The notes beneath the pieces were generated by a model. The model had not been told where the DNA came from. It made no database searches and worked only from the letters and a program-made list of their open reading frames with translations. A DNA stretch of 5,448 nt, taken from the NCBI GenBank assembly GCA_007125875.1, contig SLCI01000026.1:1-5448 (forward strand), given 5' to 3'. The position numbers were made by a program, and so were the translations under genes. Origin of the DNA: Kiritimatiellia bacterium. GTDB lineage: Bacteria > Verrucomicrobiota > Kiritimatiellia > SLAD01. Shown one piece after another: positions 1 to 5,405 of this stretch (the first letter of the stretch is position 1; the number at the start of each line of letters is the position of its first letter).

Positions 1-1283
1 ACCACATTGCTCTGAACAGGGATGACCGCTACACCACTGGGCACCGGCGGCCCCACGGGATATTGCGTGGGCCGATACGCGGCAATCGCCGAAGCCGTAT
101 TTCGAATCGTGCGGGCGTTATCAAACTGGTTCGTTACACCGGTGGCAACCCCCCAAAAGTCGACACCTGGATTGGAAAAATGGGGGACCTGATTACCCGG
201 CCAGTAGGCCATGATCGTGCGCCGCTGTTGGGCATTCTGAAAAAAACGGTAGCCACGCGAATAGTCATAAGCACGGCAGCCGCTCAGATTATTGTCATCA
301 TGATCGCACCCGAGGTTGTGACCCCACTCGTGTACAAGGGTATAGACCGGCAGACCCAAGCGGTCGACGACACTGAAGCCGATTCCGTCCCAAGCATTGT
401 TTACCGGGTTGGGACCACAAAGAATCCAAGCCAATCCGCCGAATTGGCCATCCTCGGTTACCAGCGTAACCAAGTCCGCACCATAGTGATCACGAATGCA
501 TTGAATTTCGTCGATGAATTCGGAAATCAGGTTCAGGTCCAGCAGCATATCGGCCATTTCGACGTAATCAATTTCACCCCGATACACGAGTCGATACTCG
601 ACATCGATAGTGCTGTTGTCCATGGACAGGTTTGCTTGATCCACAGCGGTTTCAATTGCACCTATGATCGCGGCATGGCTGCCAGCCGCCGCCCGCGCCT
701 CGGGTGTGTAGGCGATTGCGACATCGATGACTACTGGCCCGCTGAGTGGCTCCATACTGGCGGCTACTTGCCTGACTTCATCGCGCGCTGGCGCGGTGCG
801 CGTCAGCCCACCCCCGCAGGGTCGCAACTGCATCGAATCAATTTCTGTCAGCGTGATATATCCAGACGTATCCGATTCGATATGAATGGGGGATCGGGCG
901 TAATCATGTGCCACGCCGACAATCACACCGTTCTCATACGTCAAAATGATATAGCCCGATGTGTCGGCATCCCATTGCGCGCGAACAGTGTAGTGACCCG
1001 ATCCACGGTAATGGTGCGCTGCGATATTCGCTTCGACTACGGCACCATCGAGTAAGGGCACGGAAAGGGTATCGAAAAGTGGCTCTGCCGCCCCAAGCAT
1101 TTCGGCAGAAAAGACATCCTGATTGATCGCGAAGCGCGCCTCACGTGCAGCGGAGGCGGTTGCCATCTCGCTATACTGATCCGGAATACGCGACCAAGGC
1201 TGCGGGCTACGTGCCTCAGACTGCGCTGAGCCGTATGATTGTGCTGCGAAAAAAAGGGGGATCAGCGCACAGAGCATTTTCAT
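1..1283 (-). CDS. Secreted M12-like (metzincin) zinc metallopeptidase, 3' end beyond window
   Basis: This is the real gene of the left end; its stop lies outside the window, and 427 codons read without interruption. The start at 1283 follows AGGAG by 10-11 bases. Residues 1-20 form a signal peptide (MKMLCALIPLFFAAQSYGSA), with cleavage likely before Q21, so the protein is exported. A propeptide-like region of about 160 residues follows. It contains two copies of a DTSGYI-LT motif (residues 106-115 and 137-146) and a cysteine, C156, in RPCGG. The catalytic domain runs from about 184 to 405. Its zinc site is HEWGHNLGCDHD, with H318, H322 and H328 as ligands and E319 as general base. The Met-turn is M358 in TIMAY, followed by a FSNPG segment typical of bacterial reprolysin-like enzymes. 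C326 and C336 could form a disulfide. The sequence then enters a Pro/Val-rich linker, so a further C-terminal domain is likely but unseen. The substrate is unknown. Family assignment is firm; the exact subfamily is inferred. Confidence 0.93.
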   Translation of the reverse strand, partial: MKMLCALIPLFFAAQSYGSAQSEARSPQPWSRIPDQYSEMATASAAREARFAINQDVFSAEMLGAAEPLFDTLSVPLLDGAVVEANIAAHHYRGSGHYTVRAQWDADTSGYIILTYENGVIVGVAHDYARSPIHIESDTSGYITLTEIDSMQLRPCGGGLTRTAPARDEVRQVAASMEPLSGPVVIDVAIAYTPEARAAAGSHAAIIGAIETAVDQANLSMDNSTIDVEYRLVYRGEIDYVEMADMLLDLNLISEFIDEIQCIRDHYGADLVTLVTEDGQFGGLAWILCGPNPVNNAWDGIGFSVVDRLGLPVYTLVHEWGHNLGCDHDDNNLSGCRAYDYSRGYRFFQNAQQRRTIMAYWPGNQVPHFSNPGVDFWGVATGVTNQFDNARTIRNTASAIAAYRPTQYPVGPPVPSGVAVIPVQSNV

Positions 1284-1295
1284 GTGAGTAATTTA

Positions 1296-1300
1296 CTCCT
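1296..1300 (-). promoter_or_regulatory. Ribosome binding site of the metallopeptidase, inside a palindrome
   Basis: AGGAG on the minus strand lies about 12 bases upstream of the ATG at 1283, slightly further than ideal. The GAG of this site is part of a perfect inverted repeat at 1286-1298 (GAGTAA, one base, TTACTC). A short RNA hairpin could therefore partly mask the site. A second in-frame ATG (residue 3) is possible but would lie even further from it. Confidence 0.55.
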
Positions 1301-1389
1301 CGCGCAGCAAAGGGCAACAGCAGACTGATTCCATAATTATCGCCGAATCATGGACTACTGGGACCTCTCCCCCATCAAATGCATTCCGG

Positions 1390-2310
1390 TCAGCGAGGCT
1401 GGACCGTCATGCCAGCCTCGATCGTCACACCTTCCGGCGCTTCACAGATCGTCAAACGCTCACGCACCTGAACGGCCTTGATTACGCCCACGGTCTCGAC
1501 AAAGGTATCGAGGATTTCGCCCGTGTCCGGGTCCACTATGTCGGTGGAAGACCCCACATTGAACTCCTGACCTTCGGCAACTCCCTCGCGCGTGCCACGA
1601 TTGATAAAAATGCGATCACCGGCGACTTGCACCACCGAACCCTGCCACGGCACACCCGCCAATTGATCAATCAAGAAATCGACCGCTTGACTAACCGCAT
1701 CTTCCACGGCTTGCCCGACGTTATCGCGGCGGAAGGCATCCATATCGCCGCGCAATCCACCCAGTGCGGCCCCTGAGTAGCCAAAGCGACCGCGGCGCTG
1801 ACCGGCCTCGCCCGTCACTGAGGTAGAGGCCTTGACCTGTCCTGTGCGGGTGTCCACCAAGTAAATCGTGGCATTGATCTCGGTCCGTTCCCGACTGCCA
1901 CCCACACGAATACCGCGGAAGTTGACGCCACCGCCCTCGCCGCCAGCACTACGCTCGACGTGCGTGATGGCGCCCTTTACCAGCAGTTGCGCTGGCGTCA
2001 TTTGCCCGGTCTCAGGTGCCATCCGTCCGCCGGCGGTGCGCCCGGATGTGGCCAAGTCCTGTTCGCGCATGGCCGCGCCGCGCATATCAGATTCGCCTAA
2101 AACAATGAATCGGCCAGAGGACTGCAGGATATCCGTCATGATGGTGCCCCACGCATCGCCCAAATCCCATTGCCCTCGCCAACCGGAACGATTTTCAAAC
2201 TTATCGACACTAATCGAATGCCGCAGGTTCCCTTCGGATTGCGCCGAAGCCCACGTTGCGCAACTCGCGATGATCGCCGCCATTAACCCAACACCAATTC
2301 GCTTGCTCAT
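1390..2310 (-). CDS. CsgG-family exported protein with C-terminal beta-rich domain
   Basis: This encodes 306 residues. The start at 2310 is chosen because AAAAGGAG ends 7 bases before it; upstream in-frame ATGs at 2316 and 2349 have no usable spacing. The N-terminus (MSKRIGVGLMAAIIASCATW) is an export signal. It can be read either as a lipoprotein signal with lipobox IASC (C17), as in E. coli CsgG, or as signal peptidase I cleavage after ASA (residue 23). Residues 32-215 fit the CsgG family: a VDKFENRSG start, LGDAWGTIMTDILQSSGRF, VLGESDM, LVKGAITHVE, then a strand pair with VDTRTGQV and an A-x-x-DAVSQAVDFLI helix. Residues 222-306 hold a separate domain (VVQVAGDRIFINRGTREGV-EGQEF) resembling FlgT-C-like beta domains. 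CsgG proteins are outer-membrane secretion pores, but many relatives are periplasmic or of unknown role. No other curli genes are visible, so curli export is not supported. Confident on family, unsure of role. Confidence 0.85.
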   Translation of the reverse strand: MSKRIGVGLMAAIIASCATWASAQSEGNLRHSISVDKFENRSGWRGQWDLGDAWGTIMTDILQSSGRFIVLGESDMRGAAMREQDLATSGRTAGGRMAPETGQMTPAQLLVKGAITHVERSAGGEGGGVNFRGIRVGGSRERTEINATIYLVDTRTGQVKASTSVTGEAGQRRGRFGYSGAALGGLRGDMDAFRRDNVGQAVEDAVSQAVDFLIDQLAGVPWQGSVVQVAGDRIFINRGTREGVAEGQEFNVGSSTDIVDPDTGEILDTFVETVGVIKAVQVRERLTICEAPEGVTIEAGMTVQPR

Positions 2311-2317
2311 CCTCATA

Positions 2318-2325
2318 CTCCTTTT
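2318..2325 (-). promoter_or_regulatory. Strong ribosome binding site fixing the CsgG-like start
   Basis: AAAAGGAG on the minus strand leaves 7 bases before the ATG at 2310 and only 1 base before the ATG at 2316. This decides the start in favour of 2310 and removes 13 residues from the longest possible frame, leaving a normal signal peptide at the N-terminus. Confidence 0.8.
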
Positions 2326-2411
2326 GACAACACATACACCCATAATCATTGGCCCCGTGCTTCATCACAGCGCCACATGACATGACTCGTCTATACGTTA
2401 AACCAATGGAG

Positions 2412-2440
2412 AGATTAAAGGATAGAGCAGACGGAATCAA
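2412..2440 (-). promoter_or_regulatory. Candidate sigma-70 promoter for the CsgG-like gene
   Basis: On the minus strand TTGATT (2435-2440) is followed after 17 bases by TAATCT (2412-2417). The -35 matches the consensus at four of six positions and the -10 at about three. It lies between the terminator of the histone-like gene and the CsgG-like start, leaving a leader of roughly 100 bases. The location is right but the boxes are weak, so this is a guess from pattern and position. Confidence 0.3.
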
Positions 2441-2488
2441 CTCCATAGACAGGTCTGCGACACCGCACCGGCGCACGCAAAATGACGA

Positions 2489-2519
2489 AGGGGCGGGATG
2501 CACAAGACATCCCGCCCCT
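2489..2519 (-). terminator. Stem-loop terminator after the histone-like gene
   Basis: A perfect 12 bp GC-rich stem (2489-2500 with 2508-2519; core GGGGCGGGATG paired with CATCCCGCCCC) closes a 7-base loop. It begins 23 bases after the stop codon of the histone-like gene. Read leftwards, it is followed by TT and then a TTTT run about six bases later, so the U-tract is imperfect. Position and stability strongly suggest transcription termination or 3' end protection, separating this gene from the CsgG-like gene. Confidence 0.72.
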
Positions 2520-2542
2520 CAATCATCATTACAGGGCTCGTA

Positions 2543-2893
2543 TTATCGAGCGCTCAACTGCGCTTCGATTTCCTTTTCAGCCTCGCCCCAGACCCACTGT
2601 GGATCCGCCTGGAAGCCATGCTTTTCCGCCAGGAAGTAGGCCGCCTGCTCGATCATGCGGTAGCGCTCCTCCGGAGAGATGCTCGGGGCCGCCGCTTTAG
2701 CTGCGGCAGGCACCTTGGGGGCCGCTGGCTTCTTGGGCGCGGCAGCCTTTTTCGGTGCTGTGGCCTTCTTGGCCGCGGGCTTTTTCGCAGTGGCTTTCGC
2801 CGCCTTCTTTACGGCCGGCTTCGTCGCCGCGCTCTTGGTCGGCACCTTGGGTGCCGCAGTCGTTTTCTTTGCAGTCGTCTTTTTAGTCGCCAT
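2543..2893 (-). CDS. Histone H1-like Lys/Ala/Pro-rich protein with DUF2934 domain
   Basis: This encodes 116 residues. The start at 2893 is preceded by AAGGAG with 7 bases spacing after GGAG. Residues 1-70 are low-complexity and strongly basic: TKKTTAKKTTAAPK, then repeated AAKK, KKPAA, APKKAA and AAPK units like the tail of eukaryotic histone H1 and of bacterial AlgP- or HctB-like proteins. Residues 73-112 form a compact acidic, aromatic segment (SPEERYRMIEQAAYFLAEK, then GF and WVWGEAEKEI) that matches the DUF2934 family, a small helical domain often fused to such tails. The tail probably binds DNA without sequence specificity in the nucleoid; the role of DUF2934 is not known. The gene stands alone, with its own terminator, and diverges from argS. 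Codon use is biased to GCC and AAG/AAA because of composition, so the opposite strand also looks open; those frames are shadows. Confidence 0.9.
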   Translation of the reverse strand: MATKKTTAKKTTAAPKVPTKSAATKPAVKKAAKATAKKPAAKKATAPKKAAAPKKPAAPKVPAAAKAAAPSISPEERYRMIEQAAYFLAEKHGFQADPQWVWGEAEKEIEAQLSAR

Positions 2894-2947
2894 GATACTT
2901 CTCCTTAAATATGTTTGCTGCCGAATCGCGTCCCGAATTTCGCGCGG

Positions 2948-2975
2948 ACTTTACCTAGCCGGATTGCAAATGCAA
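2948..2975 (-). promoter_or_regulatory. Candidate promoter of the histone-like gene
   Basis: On the minus strand TTGCAT (2970-2975) is followed after 16 bases by TAAAGT (2948-2953), which would give a leader of about 45 bases ahead of the start at 2893. The -35 hexamer falls inside the palindrome at 2963-2976. The boxes match the consensus only moderately, so this is tentative. No equally good promoter for argS was seen in the same divergent gap. Confidence 0.3.
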
Positions 2976-2976
2976 T
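2963..2976. promoter_or_regulatory. Palindrome in the argS/histone-like divergent region
   Basis: ATTGCA, two bases (AA), TGCAAT: a perfect 6+6 inverted repeat in the 99 bp between two divergent genes. It lies 17 bases before the argS start and overlaps the candidate -35 of the opposite gene. This is a typical place for a repressor or activator site. It does not resemble an ArgR box. The binding protein is unknown. Confidence 0.35.
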
Positions 2977-2992
2977 CGAAAAAAGGCCGAAA

Positions 2993-4723
2993 ATGGAAAA
3001 TAATATTATCGAAACAATACTTTCAAATTGGGTTCAAACGGGCTTCACAAAAGCCTTTCCTGATTTGGACACAGAAACCCTGCAAGCCATCGACGTCAGC
3101 GCTGCCACGGATGAGCGTTTCGGCGACTATCAGTGCAATGCCGCGATGGGACTCGCTCGAGCTCTGCGCATGGCGCCGCGCGCGATCGCTGAGCAAGCGG
3201 TAGCGGCGCTACCCGAACAGGACTGGGTTCAGTCGACCGAGATCGCGGGTGCCGGCTTCATCAACATCACATTGAACCCCGAGCGTCTCGCCGATCACCT
3301 GATGGGGATTGAAGATCATGCCCAGCTCGGCGTACCGGCCTTCGGCCAAGACCGCACCGTGGTGATCGATTATTCCAGCCCGAATGTGGCCAAGCCAATG
3401 CATATTGGCCACATCCGCTCCACGGTGATCGGTAACGCTCTCGATCGCTTGCATCGGTTTCTAGGCTATCGTGTACTGGCGGACAATCACTTGGGTGACT
3501 GGGGCACACAGTTCGGCTTACTGATTTTGGGCTACCACCACTTCGTCGATCAAGACGCATTGGCCCAGCATCCGGTGGAAGAGCTGGAACGGATCTATGT
3601 GAAGAGTTATGAGCGCTCGCAAAGCGATGCGGAGTGGCTGGATCAGGCCCGCCGCGAACTGGTGAAATTACAGCAAGGCGATCCGGCCCATCAGGAGTTA
3701 TGGCAGCAATTCGTGGAATTAAGTCTGCAAGAGTTCGATAAAATCTATACCCGTCTCGGCGTTCGCTTTGATTTGGTACGCGGCGAAAGTTTTTATCGCG
3801 ATCGCTTTGCCGACATCATCGCCACCCTGCAAAAAGTCGGCTTAGCAGAAGAAAGCGAGGGCGCACAAATTGTCCGACTCGAGGACGACGGCCTCGACGT
3901 CTGCATCGTGCAGAAACGAGACGGCGGCTACAACTACGCCACCAGCGACTTAGCCACCGTGCAGCAACGCATCGAAGAATTTCAGCCGGATACGATCATC
4001 TATGTGACCGACGAACGACAGCAGCTTCACTTTAAACAGTTTTTTACCATCGCCGACAAACTCGGCTGGCAAACTGAATTGGTTCACGTCTGGTTCGGCT
4101 TGATGCGTCTACCCGAAGCGACGTTTTCGACCCGCCAAGGCAACGTGATTCGCCTGGAGCGCTTACTGGACGAAGCGGAATCGCGCGCGCTAGAGATCGT
4201 CAAGCAGTCGAGCCCGGACATGCCGGAAGCACAGCAGCTCGTGGTCGCCCGTGCCGTTGGCATCGGTGCGATCAAGTATGCCGACCTCAGCCAAAACCCG
4301 CAGAGCCTCGTCACCTTTACGTGGGACAAGGCCATGGCCATGGACGGCAATTCGGCACCCTACCTGCAATATGCCTACGCCCGGATTGCGTCGGTGCGCG
4401 ATAAATACGGCGAACGTTTTCCGGGACAAGATCCCCGCCAGTTCCCGTTGAGCTTGAAGGAAGAGGCCGAGTTACGCCTAGCGAAACGTTTGCTGCGCTT
4501 CCCCAGCGTCGTGCTGCGCGCAACCCAACTCTATCGTCCCAGCATTCTGGCGGATTATTTGTATGACCTCGCGCAAACCTATAGCTCGTTCTATCAGAAC
4601 CTGCCTTTCCTGAAAGCGGAGGAAGGCGTGCGGGAGAGCCGTATCCGGCTGTGCGGCCTGACAGCACGTACCCTGCGAACCGGACTCGAATTGCTCGGAA
4701 TCGAAACGCCGGACCGGATATAG
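2993..4723 (+). CDS. argS: Arginyl-tRNA synthetase
   Basis: A class I synthetase that charges tRNA-Arg with arginine in the cytoplasm using ATP. It has 576 residues, the usual bacterial length. The start at 2993 (MENNIIETIL) is preceded by AAAAGG with suitable spacing; an in-frame ATG at 2915 would add 26 residues that do not resemble the family. Residues 1-100 form the N-terminal domain that contacts the tRNA D-loop, with DERFGDYQCN. The catalytic core starts with VIDYSSPNVAKPMHIGHIRS (HIGH at 137-140) and includes NHLGDWGTQFG (165-175), DGGYNYATSDLA and YVTDERQQLHF. The KMSKS-equivalent loop is FSTRQGNV (378-385). The C-terminal DALR anticodon-binding domain (about 455-576) starts with SAPYLQYAYARI and ends LLGIETPDRI. 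The loop lacks the second KMSKS lysine, which is common in this enzyme. The gene appears to be a single transcription unit, with no gene close behind it. Confidence 0.98.
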   Translation: MENNIIETILSNWVQTGFTKAFPDLDTETLQAIDVSAATDERFGDYQCNAAMGLARALRMAPRAIAEQAVAALPEQDWVQSTEIAGAGFINITLNPERLADHLMGIEDHAQLGVPAFGQDRTVVIDYSSPNVAKPMHIGHIRSTVIGNALDRLHRFLGYRVLADNHLGDWGTQFGLLILGYHHFVDQDALAQHPVEELERIYVKSYERSQSDAEWLDQARRELVKLQQGDPAHQELWQQFVELSLQEFDKIYTRLGVRFDLVRGESFYRDRFADIIATLQKVGLAEESEGAQIVRLEDDGLDVCIVQKRDGGYNYATSDLATVQQRIEEFQPDTIIYVTDERQQLHFKQFFTIADKLGWQTELVHVWFGLMRLPEATFSTRQGNVIRLERLLDEAESRALEIVKQSSPDMPEAQQLVVARAVGIGAIKYADLSQNPQSLVTFTWDKAMAMDGNSAPYLQYAYARIASVRDKYGERFPGQDPRQFPLSLKEEAELRLAKRLLRFPSVVLRATQLYRPSILADYLYDLAQTYSSFYQNLPFLKAEEGVRESRIRLCGLTARTLRTGLELLGIETPDRI

Positions 4724-4730
4724 GGCAACC

Positions 4731-4762
4731 CGAGCGCCGAGCTGGTGCTTGTTCGCCATTTT
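4731..4762 (+). terminator. Weak terminator candidate after argS
   Basis: An 8 bp stem with two G-U pairs (CGAGCGCC at 4731-4738 with GGTGCTTG at 4744-4751, loop GAGCT) starts 8 bases after the argS stop. The T-run (TTTTT, 4759-4763) follows only after about seven bases, so termination strength is doubtful. Confidence 0.35.
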
Positions 4763-4780
4763 TCGTAAGTCGTTGAGGAA

Positions 4781-4807
4781 TTACGGATGGCGCGGATAGC
4801 GCGGATG
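4781..4807. repeat. Three-unit tandem repeat, period 9 bp
   Basis: The units are TTACGGATG, GCGCGGATA and GCGCGGATG, each carrying CGGAT in the same phase. The last two differ at one base. On the minus strand this reads as repeated ATCCGCGC. Such ATCCGC strings occur as short dispersed intergenic sequences in some bacteria, but that link is from memory and unproven here. Confidence 0.6.
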
Positions 4808-4838
4808 ATTATTTTCGGATCTGCATTTGTGGCCCGAG

Positions 4839-4858
4839 TGTAGGGCGGGCTTGAGGCC
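4839..4858 (-). repeat. Partial, inverted relative of the REP-like repeat
   Basis: It shares TGTAGGGCG and then GCTTG-GG with the reverse complement of the copies at 5009-5035 and 5379-5405, after a two-base deletion between these blocks. It is therefore shorter and inverted relative to them. GCCCG (4832-4836) can also pair with CGGGC (4846-4850). Kinship is plausible but based on few bases. Confidence 0.4.
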
Positions 4859-4860
4859 AG

Positions 4861-4908
4861 GAATTCGGTCGGAGCGAGTCCGGCGCTTGCTCTGCACTCG
4901 CTCAATTC
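4861..4908. repeat. Long imperfect stem-loop
   Basis: GAATT (4861-4865) and GAGCGAGT (4872-4879) pair with AATTC (4904-4908) and ACTCGCTC (4896-4903). That makes 13 base pairs with a 6-base bulge on one side and a 16-base loop. There is no T-run after it on either strand, so it is not an obvious terminator. It could be part of a repeat element or a structured RNA. Confidence 0.5.
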
Positions 4909-4951
4909 ATACGACACGTAATTCGCATCGTGACGAAATCCAAAACTTCCG

Positions 4952-4976
4952 CTCCAGCGAGACAAGTTCGCTGGGG
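4952..4976. repeat. Stem-loop CCAGCGA / TCGCTGG
   Basis: A perfect 7 bp stem (4954-4960 with 4968-4974), extendable by one G-T and one C-G pair, around a 7-base loop. No T-run follows. It is one of several hairpins clustered after argS. Confidence 0.5.
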
Positions 4977-5008
4977 GCGTAGAGCAAGATTCGCCTTCAC
5001 AAAGCCTA

Positions 5009-5035
5009 CGGCGACCCGCAAGCGTGCGCCCTACA
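5009..5035 (+). repeat. REP-like palindromic repeat, copy 1
   Basis: A 27 bp unit that begins CGGCGA, has CCGCAAGCG in its centre and ends CGCCCTACA. It matches the copy at 5379-5405 at 24 of 27 positions, in the same orientation. GGCG and CGCC at the ends can pair around the centre. Short palindromic units with GGGCG and GCTTGCGG on one strand are common as dispersed intergenic repeats in gammaproteobacteria; that comparison is from general knowledge. Confidence 0.7.
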
Positions 5036-5144
5036 AAAAACCAGCAACGGGACGCAGCACCGAAAAACAGAAGCCCTGCTCGTTAACCTTGTGATCAGCC
5101 ATAAACCGGAGCCCCGCAGGGGTGCTACGCGGAGGGCGAAGGGG

Positions 5145-5164
5145 CAAATTCGGTCACGAATTTG
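5145..5164. repeat. Perfect 8 bp inverted repeat with 4-base loop
   Basis: CAAATTCG, GTCA, CGAATTTG. It is AT-rich within a GC-rich stretch. It could form a cruciform or RNA hairpin, or serve as a protein-binding palindrome. A smaller CCCC-GCA-GGGG hairpin lies just upstream at 5112-5122. No gene next to it explains either one. Confidence 0.55.
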
Positions 5165-5360
5165 AGCGCGGGGAACGGGTCAGATGCGGACTAGCGCTAG
5201 GCGCGTGGGGCGGTGCTGGACTCTTGTCCGCGCCGCACCGCGCAACAACGCGATAGGGCGTAGCTGGCACGGACCATCGCGCGACCCCTTCGGCCACCGC
5301 CAATCCACGCAAGACGATCCGCATGGCCACAAATACACCGACCGCAGAGAGAACGCGAAC

Positions 5361-5366
5361 TATAAT
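5361..5366 (+). promoter_or_regulatory. Consensus TATAAT box near the right edge
   Basis: A perfect -10 hexamer on the plus strand, with only a poor -35 (CCGACC at 5338-5343, 17 bases upstream). It stands 12 bases before REP-like copy 2 and could drive a gene beyond the window. Read on the minus strand, TATTAT lies about 18 bases after TTGCGG, which is inside copy 2, so an outward promoter in that direction is equally possible. Confidence 0.3.
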
Positions 5367-5378
5367 AGCCCCCCCGAA

Positions 5379-5405
5379 CGGCGATCCGCAAGCGGACGCC
5401 CTACA
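5379..5405 (+). repeat. REP-like palindromic repeat, copy 2
   Basis: Same unit and orientation as the copy at 5009-5035, exactly 370 bp downstream. This copy is the better palindrome: GGCG-A-TCCG, loop CAAG, CGGA-CGCC, giving an 8 bp stem with one bulged base. It is preceded by a run of seven C (5369-5375). Confidence 0.7.

Noticed and set aside
63..1055. 330-codon frame on the plus strand
   Set aside because: It lies opposite the metallopeptidase, whose signal peptide, zinc motif and Met-turn are on the minus strand. The plus-strand protein has no recognisable domain and no ribosome binding site.
1394..1420. 9 bp stem-loop at the end of the CsgG-like gene as a terminator
   Set aside because: It lies inside the coding sequence before the stop and is not followed by a T-run in the direction of transcription.
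1868..2380. Plus-strand frame over the CsgG-like gene
   Set aside because: Composition is typical of an antisense shadow (Pro/Ser/Arg-rich, no domain); the minus strand has a clear signal peptide, ribosome binding site and family motifs.
2915..2992. Longer argS start at 2915
   Set aside because: The 26 extra residues do not resemble the synthetase family, and a suitable ribosome binding site stands just before the ATG at 2993.
2679..3203. Plus-strand frame rich in Ala, Gly and Phe that looks membrane-like
   Set aside because: It is the reverse reading of the Lys/Ala tail of the histone-like gene (AAG and GCC become CTT and GGC), then continues into the wrong frame of argS.
4594..4965. 123-codon minus-strand frame across the argS end
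   Set aside because: It overlaps the argS C-terminus and draws its content from the CGGAT tandem repeat (IRAIRAIR). No start signal.
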